From Flavobacteriales bacterium (GTDB taxonomy: Bacteria; Bacteroidota; Bacteroidia; Flavobacteriales_D; Crocinitomicaceae): DNA of 32,400 nucleotides. Where the stretch lies: assembly GCA_013373595.1 (NCBI GenBank), contig JABXHO010000151.1, positions 1-32,400 of the forward strand. The letters are read 5' to 3'. This document shows positions 1-8,092 of the stretch, one piece after another. Under the pieces are notes generated by a model that was given only the letters and a program-made list of their open reading frames with translations, had not been told where the DNA came from and searched no databases. The position numbers and the translations under genes are program-made. How positions within the stretch are numbered: position 1 is the stretch's first letter; every line of letters starts with the position of its first letter.

Positions 1-386
1 AATACGATAAGTATGATAGATATTGTTGATGTCATTTGAGTATTCGTTCATTTTCGTTTAACCACATAGTAACATAGTTTTTCAAACATCGTTTTTTTTA
101 AGTTAATGTTGAAAAATAGTTGAACGGTTAAAATTAATCAAGTGCCCTTTGGGCGTTGCACTAGTTTCATATAGGTCAACTGTTGTGCTTAAATTAAGGG
201 ATTCTCTTCTCTGTTTGAAAATTCATTTTCCTGTGTTTTAACTCTTCCATTTTTTTGTGATCATGACCTATGTATCTATGTGGTTCAATAAGAGCTCAAT
301 AATTTCAATAAATCGTTTATCCATTTTTGTAAAAGTCTGTTTTTGTTATAATTACATTTATCTCAATAGTGTTGAGGCGGTAATAA
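1..386. other. Non-coding stretch downstream of the PhyH operon
   Basis: No convincing gene is seen here. The DNA is AT-rich with many stops in all frames. Two small inverted repeats are visible: AGTGC/GCACT around 140-165 enclosing a GCCC-TTT-GGGC hairpin, and CTCAA/TTGAG around 362-376, just past the stop codon of the last PhyH gene. Neither is followed by a clear T-run on the minus strand, so calling either one the operon terminator would be a guess. Confidence 0.4.
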
Positions 387-1247
387 CTAGTTTCTAAATA
401 GTCGTTGAAAAAATCCTTTTTTCGGCTCTGGTTTCGCTTCCGTCTTATCCAGATAAATTCGTTCGAATTCTTCTTTTGATAGAAAACTGTTCGGATGTTG
501 AAACGAGCGAACCAAGGGCAAGTCGTTTGGCCCTGATTCTCGATCATTTTCAAAGAAAAAGTTCGGATGCGAAGCATATTCTTCAACGGTGTCGCCATTT
601 TGTTGGTAGTATTTCAAGTCGGCATCTTGCGGAACAACGCCTAAAACGAACGCCAATCGAAGCTCATGGGTTTGATTTTGAGGAGAAGAATGCCATAATG
701 CATGATCATACAAAACTGCTTCACCGCGTTTCATGTTGAGGGAAACCATGTGTTTATCTACCTCATTGGAAATCGGGTAGAGGACAGGTGGAACCTGAGG
801 ACCACGGTAGGTTTCTTGTTTGCAATGACTTCCGACTAAAATCCGCATTGCTCCATTTTCTTCGTTGACATCCACGAGCGGAATCCAGAGGTTGTAGGAA
901 CGAGCGACTTTTTCATCGACTAAATTCCAGTCTTGATGCAAGGGCAAAATTCCTTTTTCGCCTGGAGCTTTTGAAATGAACGCTCCACCGAGTAGTTGAA
1001 TATTTTCAAAGTGCTTTTCGATGCGGCACGACAAGATTGACATGGCTTTATCACTGAGAATTTTCCGTTTTTCTTTATCGTCGAGGTGCGTTGTTGCATA
1101 AAAACCTTCTGGATCTGAGGTATGGTATTCCTTGAATATCGCGGTCATCGCTTCGATGTCGTGCTCGCGCAAAAGATCAAACGTGGCGTATCCGTCGTTT
1201 TTCAGTTGTTCAGTCAAAGCTGATTCGTGAAAGATCACTCGTTTCAT
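387..1247 (-). CDS. PhyH-family Fe(II)/2-oxoglutarate dioxygenase, paralogue 1 (286 aa)
   Basis: Predicted non-haem iron, 2-oxoglutarate-dependent oxygenase of the phytanoyl-CoA dioxygenase (PhyH) family, which hydroxylates or otherwise oxidises small molecules, lipids or sugars in the cytoplasm. The facial triad is visible: H104-x-D106 in the context PLHQDW, and the distal H186 in LWHSSP. R197 (ELRLAF) fits the 2-oxoglutarate-binding arginine. A conserved W-x-P-L-x-D...NGAM...GSH block lies at 121-141. The protein ends in a charged linker and the tail KKGFFQRLFRN. It is the last gene of the minus-strand operon; its ATG overlaps the TGA of the gene upstream (ATGA), which suggests translational coupling. 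Four paralogues precede it. The substrate cannot be read from the sequence; the family assignment is firm. Confidence 0.9.
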   Translation of the reverse strand: MKRVIFHESALTEQLKNDGYATFDLLREHDIEAMTAIFKEYHTSDPEGFYATTHLDDKEKRKILSDKAMSILSCRIEKHFENIQLLGGAFISKAPGEKGILPLHQDWNLVDEKVARSYNLWIPLVDVNEENGAMRILVGSHCKQETYRGPQVPPVLYPISNEVDKHMVSLNMKRGEAVLYDHALWHSSPQNQTHELRLAFVLGVVPQDADLKYYQQNGDTVEEYASHPNFFFENDRESGPNDLPLVRSFQHPNSFLSKEEFERIYLDKTEAKPEPKKGFFQRLFRN

Positions 1248-2113
1248 GCTGTTCCGAATATTCGTTGAAAGAAAGAGGGCTTTTTCGTCGTATTCCCAAG
1301 CAACTGATTCAATTCCTGCTCATTCCAACGTGGAATTTCATAATCAAAAAAACGTTGGCTTGTTCCCATCAGCGGACGTTTGTAAATTGCATCCATGAAG
1401 TTTTCGAAGCGCAATAAGAAATCATCTTCTTGAGCAAATTCTTCAATTTGATTCCGTTCTTTGTCCCAATAGTGGAATTTTAACGGTGCTTTTTCACTGA
1501 TCAATCCTGTTGTAATCGCTGGACGAATCTCATCCGTCATATTCGGTTTTGAGTAGTGAATTGTTGCCTGATTGAGGATGATTACTTCACCTTTTTTGGC
1601 AGGAACTAGCGTTAATTTTGGCCTCAAGTTTTCCTCCAAACCAGCGAATGACATCGGTAAAGTGGGGGCGCGTAGAGCTTCATTCCATCGATGACTTCCT
1701 TTCATAAATTCTAGCGCTCCGTTCTTTTCGTCGGTATCTGTGAGTGGAATCCAAACATTAGCGGCGTAAAATTGTTGTTCATCTACAATGGTCCAATCTT
1801 GATGCATGGGCATTTCACTATGCTTTCCACAGCCTTTGATGAGGTATGCGGCGCCAATTAATCGGAAGTTCGTAAAGTTTTCAGCTAGCGGTTCGGCAAT
1901 TACTTTGCAAATTTTATCGCTGATTTCTGTTTTGAGCTTGAAATCATCCAAATAGCTCGAAGAGAAAAAAACACTTCCTTTGTCGGGAAAGTAATGCATG
2001 CGCATTTGCGCCAATTCATCTACTTGCGCTTCACTGAGCAGCTGGATTTTCAGGAAACCATCTTCGTCAAACTTTCGTTGATATTCTTCGTTCTTAAAAA
2101 TTGGTTCTTTCAT
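1244..2113 (-). CDS. PhyH-family Fe(II)/2-oxoglutarate dioxygenase, paralogue 2 (289 aa)
   Basis: Second to last of five tandem PhyH-family oxygenase genes. The iron ligands are H104-x-D106 (MPMHQDW) and H186 (TIHYSKP), with R197 as the probable 2-oxoglutarate ligand. These are the same positions as in paralogue 1, so the two are colinear. The conserved W-x-P-L-x-D...NGAL...GSH block follows. I chose the ATG at 2113, which overlaps the TGA of the preceding gene as ATGA. A longer frame begins at a TTG at 2146, inside the upstream gene, and is less likely. The C terminus is again a polar linker plus an aromatic/basic tail, KKPSFFQRIFGTA. Substrate unknown. Confidence 0.9.
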   Translation of the reverse strand: MKEPIFKNEEYQRKFDEDGFLKIQLLSEAQVDELAQMRMHYFPDKGSVFFSSSYLDDFKLKTEISDKICKVIAEPLAENFTNFRLIGAAYLIKGCGKHSEMPMHQDWTIVDEQQFYAANVWIPLTDTDEKNGALEFMKGSHRWNEALRAPTLPMSFAGLEENLRPKLTLVPAKKGEVIILNQATIHYSKPNMTDEIRPAITTGLISEKAPLKFHYWDKERNQIEEFAQEDDFLLRFENFMDAIYKRPLMGTSQRFFDYEIPRWNEQELNQLLGNTTKKPSFFQRIFGTA

Positions 2114-3054
2114 GCTGTTTTGGTTGAGAAAAGTCGTTTGATCCAACTTTGTTTCGGTTGTTTACGAGGCGCTTCTAAAGCTGAATTCTTTTTTTCTTTC
2201 TTCTTGATTTGAACACCTAATTCACGTTCGATTTGCTCCACCGTCAACTTTGGAAAGTCATACGGGAAGAGCCCTAAACTTTTTCCGATGGATGGCCGAC
2301 TGAAAATATTGTGTCCGAAATTTTCGAACTTTTCGAGGAAGTCATCTTCTTGCTCAAAAATTTCAATGTTCTCTCCGTACGATTCTTTATCCCAATAGCA
2401 GATTTTGATTTTCGCATCTTGATGCGCTACGAAAGTGTTAATCGTCGGACGTTCCTTGTGGGATAAGTTCGGAGGAGAATTGTGAATGATACTTTGATCG
2501 AAAATAATCGCCTCGCCTGCTTTCAAATAGCATGGCTGCATCAAACTAGCGACCTCATCTTTCACATTGTCGTAGATGTCTGGGATAGAAGAACCACGAT
2601 ATGTTTCATAAAAACGGTGACTTTTCGGCAGTACTTCAATTGCCCCGTTGGTTTCCGTTAAATCGACCATCGGACACCAAATATTGATTCCAGAATACTG
2701 TTTTTCGTCCACCAAAGTCATATCCTGATGCATGATCAATCGGCTATTTTCTCCAGGTGCTTTGACGATAAAACTGGAAAACAAAATCTTATAATTCACA
2801 AATAGATTTTCAATTTGCTCGATGCAGATTTCTCGAATAGATTGATTGACTTTTTCGCGATGGTCGACATTGTTCGCAAATGTGGTTGTAAAAAATCCTT
2901 CCACTCCATCTGGGTAACAGGATTTGTACACCTCAAATAATTGCTCAATTTGTTGCGAAGAAACGAAAGGTACGATTACGAAACCGTTTTCGTGAAACTC
3001 CTCTTGCAATTTCGGATCGCTGAAAATGCCTTTTTTCTGATCGTAGCCAATCAT
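2110..3054 (-). CDS. PhyH-family Fe(II)/2-oxoglutarate dioxygenase, paralogue 3 (314 aa)
   Basis: PhyH-family oxygenase with H109-x-D111 (IMHQDM) and H191 (IIHNSPP) as iron ligands and R202 (KERPTI) as the probable 2-oxoglutarate ligand. The N-terminal pattern F-x-x-x-G-F/Y followed by a helix is shared with all four paralogues. After the catalytic core comes a lysine-rich linker (around 285-300), then the tail PKQSWIKRLFSTKTA, with Trp in the position that is Phe in paralogues 1 and 2. The ATG overlaps the TGA of the upstream gene (ATGA). Family assignment is firm, substrate unknown. Confidence 0.9.
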   Translation of the reverse strand: MIGYDQKKGIFSDPKLQEEFHENGFVIVPFVSSQQIEQLFEVYKSCYPDGVEGFFTTTFANNVDHREKVNQSIREICIEQIENLFVNYKILFSSFIVKAPGENSRLIMHQDMTLVDEKQYSGINIWCPMVDLTETNGAIEVLPKSHRFYETYRGSSIPDIYDNVKDEVASLMQPCYLKAGEAIIFDQSIIHNSPPNLSHKERPTINTFVAHQDAKIKICYWDKESYGENIEIFEQEDDFLEKFENFGHNIFSRPSIGKSLGLFPYDFPKLTVEQIERELGVQIKKKEKKNSALEAPRKQPKQSWIKRLFSTKTA

Positions 3055-4073
3055 GCTTTACTCAATTTAGATCTCAATCTGCTCCAAAATGAACGATCAC
3101 TGGTAGGTTGAGGAGATTGCGTTTGAGGGTGCGATTGATCAATTGAAGGTTGTACTTCGACCTCTTCGAGATCCCCAGGTTTGTCAGTTTTCACTTCATC
3201 GAAACGTGGTTGATTCAACTTAGCTTCAAACTCTTCAATTGTCATATCAAAAGGCTCATATTTGAACGAGTCGATGCGTTTGACATCGCCAGCAGGCTTT
3301 TTCCACGGATTAAACTTCATATAGAAATCGTGATCTACTTCGAGCACTTCTACCAAGCTTCGATCTTTGCTTAAATCCATGTGATAATGGATGGAGTTTT
3401 CTTCTTTTGGAATCAAAATTAACTGAATCGCCAAGCGCAACCCGTCTGTTTGATTAGGGGAAGAGTAGTGGACAATGCTATCGTCGAGAATTACGCAATC
3501 TCCCGCTTTTGTTTCAAGAGGAATCATGAATTTGTCGATGATATCCTGCTGTATTCCGAACAATTCCGATTTAATCATTGGTCCGCGCACTTCGCCGTAT
3601 CGTTTGTGACTTCCAGGAACAACTTCTAAGGTTCCATTTTCTCTGTTGCTATCCACAAGTGGACACCAAATAGAGACAGTTGCGCATTTGTGTTCATCCG
3701 CAAACGCCCAGTTCTGATGCAGAGGAACTTCACCACCATCTTCTTTCTTTCGAATGAAATTCGCGATAATCGGTTTATAGTTATCGAGGTATTTCTCAAA
3801 GTGCTTTTCGAATGATTTTGTGATCGTGTTGAAGACTTGAACTTTGTAATCTGAATTCTTATCGATAAAGGTAAAGTCGTAGGTAATTTTTTGTTGCGAC
3901 TTGTATTTTTCATCTTCAGGACCGATGGTTCCTCCGCTTTCTTCCAAGGTGTCGAAGTAATACGCTTTGAGCATTTCGACCTCTTCCGCATTTAAAAAAG
4001 GGACTTGCACATATCCATCTTTCTGGAAAAGCGTTTCTAATGCTTGATCTTTAAATGTATTTCTCATGGTCAT
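3051..4073 (-). CDS. PhyH-family protein with altered iron motif HxN, paralogue 4 (340 aa)
   Basis: Clearly homologous to its neighbours over the whole catalytic domain, but the first iron-binding motif reads H119-Q-N121 (PLHQNW) instead of HxD. The distal H202 (VHYSSP) and R213 (GLRLAI) are kept. Loss of the carboxylate ligand should weaken or change iron binding, so this may be a non-catalytic partner or may do different chemistry; this is inference. The C-terminal linker (about 290-325) is long, acidic and rich in Pro, Gln and Ser, and ends in the tail RSFWSRLRSKLSKA. The ATG at 4073 is 4 nt after the stop of paralogue 5. A second in-frame ATG two codons later could also serve. Confidence 0.88.
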   Translation of the reverse strand: MTMRNTFKDQALETLFQKDGYVQVPFLNAEEVEMLKAYYFDTLEESGGTIGPEDEKYKSQQKITYDFTFIDKNSDYKVQVFNTITKSFEKHFEKYLDNYKPIIANFIRKKEDGGEVPLHQNWAFADEHKCATVSIWCPLVDSNRENGTLEVVPGSHKRYGEVRGPMIKSELFGIQQDIIDKFMIPLETKAGDCVILDDSIVHYSSPNQTDGLRLAIQLILIPKEENSIHYHMDLSKDRSLVEVLEVDHDFYMKFNPWKKPAGDVKRIDSFKYEPFDMTIEEFEAKLNQPRFDEVKTDKPGDLEEVEVQPSIDQSHPQTQSPQPTSDRSFWSRLRSKLSKA

Positions 4074-4077
4074 CGGG

Positions 4078-5163
4078 TTATGGTCTTCCTTTCATTCGCC
4101 ATTGCACTTCTCGCACAATGTTTCCGATGGAATATTTTTGGAAGAAGTTACGTTCATCTTTCCACTCCTCAACAGCGTGGACAGCTTCTTCGGTATTTGT
4201 TTTTTTGTCTTCATTTTTTGATCCGTCCAAGGAGTAATTGAACAGTTTTGCCAATCGTTCCATGAATGGACGGTTGTATTCAACACCTTCCAGTTTCATC
4301 ACGCGTGCCTCCATTTCTTCTTTTGATAAGTCTGGAACAATGCGATCAATTTCTCCAACTTTATTCAGTCCCTTCAACCCGCTCAGGGCAGCGCCTTGAG
4401 GAGATTTTCCGCTATCGAATAAGTCCGAAAGGCGTTTGTTATTGAACCACGTGAAGAAATCTTTATCGACATCATACTCTTCCAGTTTTCCACTCGAAGG
4501 ATTTTGATAGAAGTGTTTCAACTGGGCTTCCGCCTGCGTGATGCCAATTCCTACCGCGATACGTGCTTGGTCGGATAAGTTTGGGGGCGAAGCATGAATG
4601 AGTCGATTATCAAAAATCAAACTTTCTCCCGCCTTCATCTCGATTACTTCCACGAATGGGAACAAGGTGAAAATGTGATCCGCCAAGGGTGATTTCGATT
4701 GTGGTGATGGCGATGAACGTTTGTGGTTAAAAATAGTATGACTTCCCGGAATTACTCCGAGGGCTCCATTTTTTTCGGTGACATCCATCAAGGCAGTCCA
4801 AACCGTTGCGGAGCAAAATTCGGCTTCATCCACAAAAGTCCAATCCTGATGTGGAGGAACGATGTTTTGAAGTCCGGGCTCTTTGATCACGTAACTGGCG
4901 GTAAAAATCTGACAATTGTTCAAGATTCCTTCCATTTTGGGTGCCAGCGTATCGTTAATCGTCGCTCCGACTTCTTTCACCAAATCTTCGTTTTGATTAT
5001 CGAGACTGATATGAAATCCCGCTTCAATCTTATTGTCAAATTCTTGATTCGTGTAGTACGTCAAAAGGTGTTCAACTTCCTCTTTGTTGAGCGTTGGAAG
5101 CAACACATAGCCTTTTTCTTCGAACTGACGTTGTAGATGTGGATCGTAGAACATTGTTTTCAT
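4078..5163 (-). CDS. PhyH-family Fe(II)/2-oxoglutarate dioxygenase, paralogue 5 (361 aa)
   Basis: First of the five tandem PhyH genes in transcription order and the longest. Iron ligands are H105-x-D107 (PPHQDW) and H190 (LIHASPP), with R201 as the probable 2-oxoglutarate ligand. The region after the core is extended by about 60 residues compared with paralogue 1, and includes a charged stretch around 315-335. It ends with NFFQKY followed by further basic residues (VQWRMKGRP), so the aromatic/basic signature is present but lies about 20 residues from the end. It starts 15 nt after the ABC permease gene, in the same operon. Substrate unknown. Confidence 0.9.
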   Translation of the reverse strand: MKTMFYDPHLQRQFEEKGYVLLPTLNKEEVEHLLTYYTNQEFDNKIEAGFHISLDNQNEDLVKEVGATINDTLAPKMEGILNNCQIFTASYVIKEPGLQNIVPPHQDWTFVDEAEFCSATVWTALMDVTEKNGALGVIPGSHTIFNHKRSSPSPQSKSPLADHIFTLFPFVEVIEMKAGESLIFDNRLIHASPPNLSDQARIAVGIGITQAEAQLKHFYQNPSSGKLEEYDVDKDFFTWFNNKRLSDLFDSGKSPQGAALSGLKGLNKVGEIDRIVPDLSKEEMEARVMKLEGVEYNRPFMERLAKLFNYSLDGSKNEDKKTNTEEAVHAVEEWKDERNFFQKYSIGNIVREVQWRMKGRP

Positions 5164-5178
5164 AGGAGTTAGCAGAGT

Positions 5179-5994
5179 TCATAGGAAATCAACTAAGTTT
5201 CTTTCCATATTCTTAAATATACGAATTCCTAAAATCAGTAGGAAGAAAATAGGAATAAAAGACAGGCAATACCACCAATTGAACGGAAGATCGAAGAGTA
5301 TGGATCGTAGAAAATCGATAGTTGTTGCAATAGGGTTTACGTAGTAAATGTAATCGCGAAATGCCTCTGGGATAAGTGTTGTGGGATAAAATACAGGAGT
5401 TACCCAAATTCCAAAGTTGGTCAAATAAGGAATTAAGTGCTGCAAATCACGCTTTTTGACAGTCAGAATATTCAGCCAAATGGCAACGGTGCTTCCAACG
5501 AGAATTGTCATGATCATCGCAACGGGAAGAAAGATTATTTTTGGTGAAAAATTCATTCCAAGAACGATCATAATCACGAGTAGCAGCGAAAAGGCTACAA
5601 AAAACTCGATGGTGGCAACCATTACTTTGGAAATGGGAAGTAAGATTTTAGGGAAGTAGATTTTTCGAATCAATTCTTGAGAATGCATCAACGCGGTTCC
5701 AGCATTGTTGACCATATTTGTAAAGAAGTACCAGATTGTCATTCCGCTAAACGCAAAAGCGACATACGGCACATCACCTGTTTCCAGTTGAATCAATTGG
5801 TCAAAAAAGATGGTGAAAATAGCGAGTGCAATCAAGGGTTGAATGATCATCCAAAGAATGCCCAGTTTCGTTTGTACAAATCGCGCTCGGAGATCACGCT
5901 TAGCGAATGAAAAAGCGAGTTGCCGATACCGAACAACATTTCGGAGGTAATCCCGAAAAGCGAGTGCTCTGTTATTGATGACGGTCTTTTCCAT
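5179..5994 (-). CDS. ABC-2 type permease of a polysaccharide/O-antigen exporter (Wzm-like)
   Basis: Integral membrane subunit of the ABC-2 family (271 aa, about six predicted membrane segments). It resembles the Wzm/TagG permeases that move lipid-linked O-antigen, teichoic acid or capsule chains across the inner membrane. The N-terminal cytoplasmic part carries the family signature F-x-x-RDLRARFVQTKLG-x-LW before the first membrane segment, and the late segment ends in YVNPIATTIDFLR, the usual NP-containing motif. Such permeases need an ATPase (Wzt), but none is encoded in this window; the next gene upstream is a glycosyltransferase and then the strand changes. Its ATG overlaps the stop of the glycosyltransferase gene (TAATG). 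Confidence 0.9.
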   Translation of the reverse strand: MEKTVINNRALAFRDYLRNVVRYRQLAFSFAKRDLRARFVQTKLGILWMIIQPLIALAIFTIFFDQLIQLETGDVPYVAFAFSGMTIWYFFTNMVNNAGTALMHSQELIRKIYFPKILLPISKVMVATIEFFVAFSLLLVIMIVLGMNFSPKIIFLPVAMIMTILVGSTVAIWLNILTVKKRDLQHLIPYLTNFGIWVTPVFYPTTLIPEAFRDYIYYVNPIATTIDFLRSILFDLPFNWWYCLSFIPIFFLLILGIRIFKNMERNLVDFL

Positions 5995-6938
5995 TATTTC
6001 TGAGAAAACATTTTTCGGTGAACTTGTCGTTTCCCCATCATTTGTGGGGGTAGCTTAACCATTTTGGGTTCTTTCGTATAATCGTGGGTATAAAAGTCGT
6101 AGTAAATCACAGCAGGAATACCGAACGATAAACGGTATATCCATCGAAAAAATGGCCAGTCGAGGAAGAAAAAGGGGCCAAAGAACCATTTTGCGAGATA
6201 TCGTAAAGGCAATACTATTTTTCCAACAACAGAAAGCTCTTTTTGCTCGCGCTTGACCACTTTGCGTGCCTCTTCCAAGTAGGTTTTCTTTCCAACTTTC
6301 GAGCGTTGTCCTTCTCTGCGGTGACGGAAACCAGAAAGTTCGAGTGTGGTCGTGTAAAGCTTTTCGTATCGAAAAAATCGCGCCCACAATTCCATATCTC
6401 CGGCTAAATCGTACTCAAAATCGAGAGTACCACCCGCTTTTTCCCATAACTCGCGTTTCCAGAAGGATGATTCTTGCTGAATGAACTGAAAATCGTTTGT
6501 GAGGTAGCGATACTTGGACCAACGACACCAAGGCAAGGTAATTTGCCCAACCAATGCGCCATCTTCGGTATATTCCCGAGCCAATCCCATTAACCAGTTG
6601 ACGTCTTTGTACTTATCGAAAATTTCCGCGACTTTAAACAAGGAACGAGGAAGGTATTTATCATCTGAATTCAACCACGCCATAATTTCTCCTGTCGACT
6701 TCTCAAATCCTTTTTGAATGGCCTGGTATTGTCCTTCATCGGGTTCACTTACCCAATAGGTGAAATGCGCTGCGTAGCGCTCGATGATTTCCAAGCTATT
6801 ATCTGTGCTTCCTCCATCAATAAGGATGTACTCGAGATTTGGGTATCCTTGATCGATGATGGATTTAATGGTCTCTTCGAGAAAATCACCGTTATTATAG
6901 TTTACAGTGACGATGGATATTTTAGGGTAGTTTTTCAC
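5994..6938 (-). CDS. Family 2 glycosyltransferase (GT-A fold), 314 aa
   Basis: Cytoplasmic sugar transferase of the GT2 family. The N terminus has the nucleotide-binding strand ISIVTVNYNNGDFLEETI (8-25), then LIDGGSTDNS (40-49) and the metal-binding D-x-D equivalent NSDD (about 91-94). A QQESSFW...GD-x-E motif lies further on, as in enzymes that build surface glycans. The C-terminal 90 residues contain an aromatic, hydrophobic patch that may attach to the membrane. The start is a GTG at 6938, with no ATG close by. It is the first gene of the operon with the permease and the five PhyH genes. No exact TAnnTTTG box was found upstream. Confidence 0.88.
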   Translation of the reverse strand: MKNYPKISIVTVNYNNGDFLEETIKSIIDQGYPNLEYILIDGGSTDNSLEIIERYAAHFTYWVSEPDEGQYQAIQKGFEKSTGEIMAWLNSDDKYLPRSLFKVAEIFDKYKDVNWLMGLAREYTEDGALVGQITLPWCRWSKYRYLTNDFQFIQQESSFWKRELWEKAGGTLDFEYDLAGDMELWARFFRYEKLYTTTLELSGFRHRREGQRSKVGKKTYLEEARKVVKREQKELSVVGKIVLPLRYLAKWFFGPFFFLDWPFFRWIYRLSFGIPAVIYYDFYTHDYTKEPKMVKLPPQMMGKRQVHRKMFSQK

Positions 6939-7122
6939 GTCGTAGTGTACGGCATCTAATGTACAATTATTTAAGGATTTACGGGGTAGAATTGAGTGAT
7001 TTAAACGTCTAAATGCTGACGCATTCTAACGGGAGATCTTTTTGAGCAAGATATACTCCTGTGTTTGTGTAAGTGATGAGGTCTTCCAATTGAAGGTTAG
7101 TCCGTTTAAAAATGTTTATTCG

Positions 7123-7130
7123 TAGTTTTG
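7123..7130 (+). promoter_or_regulatory. Probable -7 promoter box (TAGTTTTG)
   Basis: Exact match to the Bacteroidota primary sigma factor -7 consensus TAnnTTTG, 19 nt before the GTG start at 7150. No good -33 TTTG is seen at the usual distance, so support comes from position and the -7 box only. Confidence 0.45.
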
Positions 7131-7149
7131 AGTTCGAAGAATTGTACAC

Positions 7150-8010
7150 GTGCGAAAAATTGCCCATATCATCAATCCATTTAATGCCAATCCCTCTTCG
7201 GATTTGTATACTGCTCAACCCATTACGTTTGAGTCGATGCGTCGTGCGAAGGAAAGAGTAAGTGGTAGAGTTGAGGTAGAATTGTGGTCGGCACAATATC
7301 CGGAGGATCGCAATATGATTCCAGAAGGATTTCTTTCAACGATTGATTTAGACCGTTCTGTTTTGGATTTGGGAACCTTCGAGAAGTCGATGAAACTCCC
7401 TCTGATTGATGACATTGTTCGCCGACTCTACAACGAAAGCGATGCGGAGTATCTGATTTATACGAATGTAGATATCGGTGTTTATCCAGACTTTTACGAG
7501 AAGGTCAATCAATTTATTGATGAAGGATTGGATGCGTTTATCATCAACCGAAGACGACTTCCCGAGCATTATACTGAAGTGAATCAACTGGGTGAAATTT
7601 ATGAGCAAAAAGGGAAGAAGCATCCAGGCTTTGACTGTTTTGTGTTTCATCGTGATTTATTCAAAAACTTCGAATTAGCGGAGGTCTGCATCGGAGTGCC
7701 GTTTATTGGCATTACGTTCGCTCAGAATATTTTTGCACTATCGAAGAATTACTGCTTGTTCGAAGATGAACGATTAACCTTTCACATCGGGATGGAGATT
7801 TTTAAAGGTCGTGCTGCACGTGATTATTTTCGATACAACCGAAAGCAGTTCTGGAAAGCCATGAATTCCTCACTAAATACTCATTTATCTTCTAAGAAAT
7901 GGCCGTATGCCGATCGTATTTTACCAATACGCTTGATCAAATGGGGATTGCAGCCAAGTCTCCCAATCCGATTGGGACTCAAGTTAGAGTGGCGCCGTTA
8001 TTTTGGATGA
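7150..8010 (+). CDS. Uncharacterised GT-A-like protein of a surface-glycan locus (286 aa)
   Basis: I do not recognise a named family with certainty. The layout resembles glycosyltransferases of the GT-A fold: an N-terminal strand (KIAHIINPF), a central YLIYTNVDIGVYPDFYEKV segment (about 112-130) whose N-V-D-I could be the D-x-D metal site, and a second conserved-looking block with FDCFVFHRDLF and a late HIG. There is no signal peptide or membrane segment. Translation starts at GTG. It is a single gene on the plus strand, divergent from the glycan operon to its left and convergent with the acyl/acetyl operon to its right. The reading frame stays open for 23 more codons beyond the TGA (8011-8082), so the C terminus may be truncated. 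Confidence 0.7.
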   Translation: MRKIAHIINPFNANPSSDLYTAQPITFESMRRAKERVSGRVEVELWSAQYPEDRNMIPEGFLSTIDLDRSVLDLGTFEKSMKLPLIDDIVRRLYNESDAEYLIYTNVDIGVYPDFYEKVNQFIDEGLDAFIINRRRLPEHYTEVNQLGEIYEQKGKKHPGFDCFVFHRDLFKNFELAEVCIGVPFIGITFAQNIFALSKNYCLFEDERLTFHIGMEIFKGRAARDYFRYNRKQFWKAMNSSLNTHLSSKKWPYADRILPIRLIKWGLQPSLPIRLGLKLEWRRYFG

Positions 8011-8092
8011 TTGAAGCAAAGAAATACCGAGCAACTGTGGGAGTCGTATTGGGGCAGTATGGCTCGTGAGTTGGGAGATTAGGCTGGTTTTG

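Noticed and set aside
317-598. Minus-strand open frame of 93 codons at the end of the PhyH operon
   Set aside because: It overlaps the first PhyH paralogue in another frame, and its sequence has no domain pattern. It is a shadow frame.
387-5163. Reading the five PhyH genes as one broken or frameshifted large gene
   Set aside because: Each has its own start, full catalytic motif set, C-terminal tail and stop; they are five complete paralogues.
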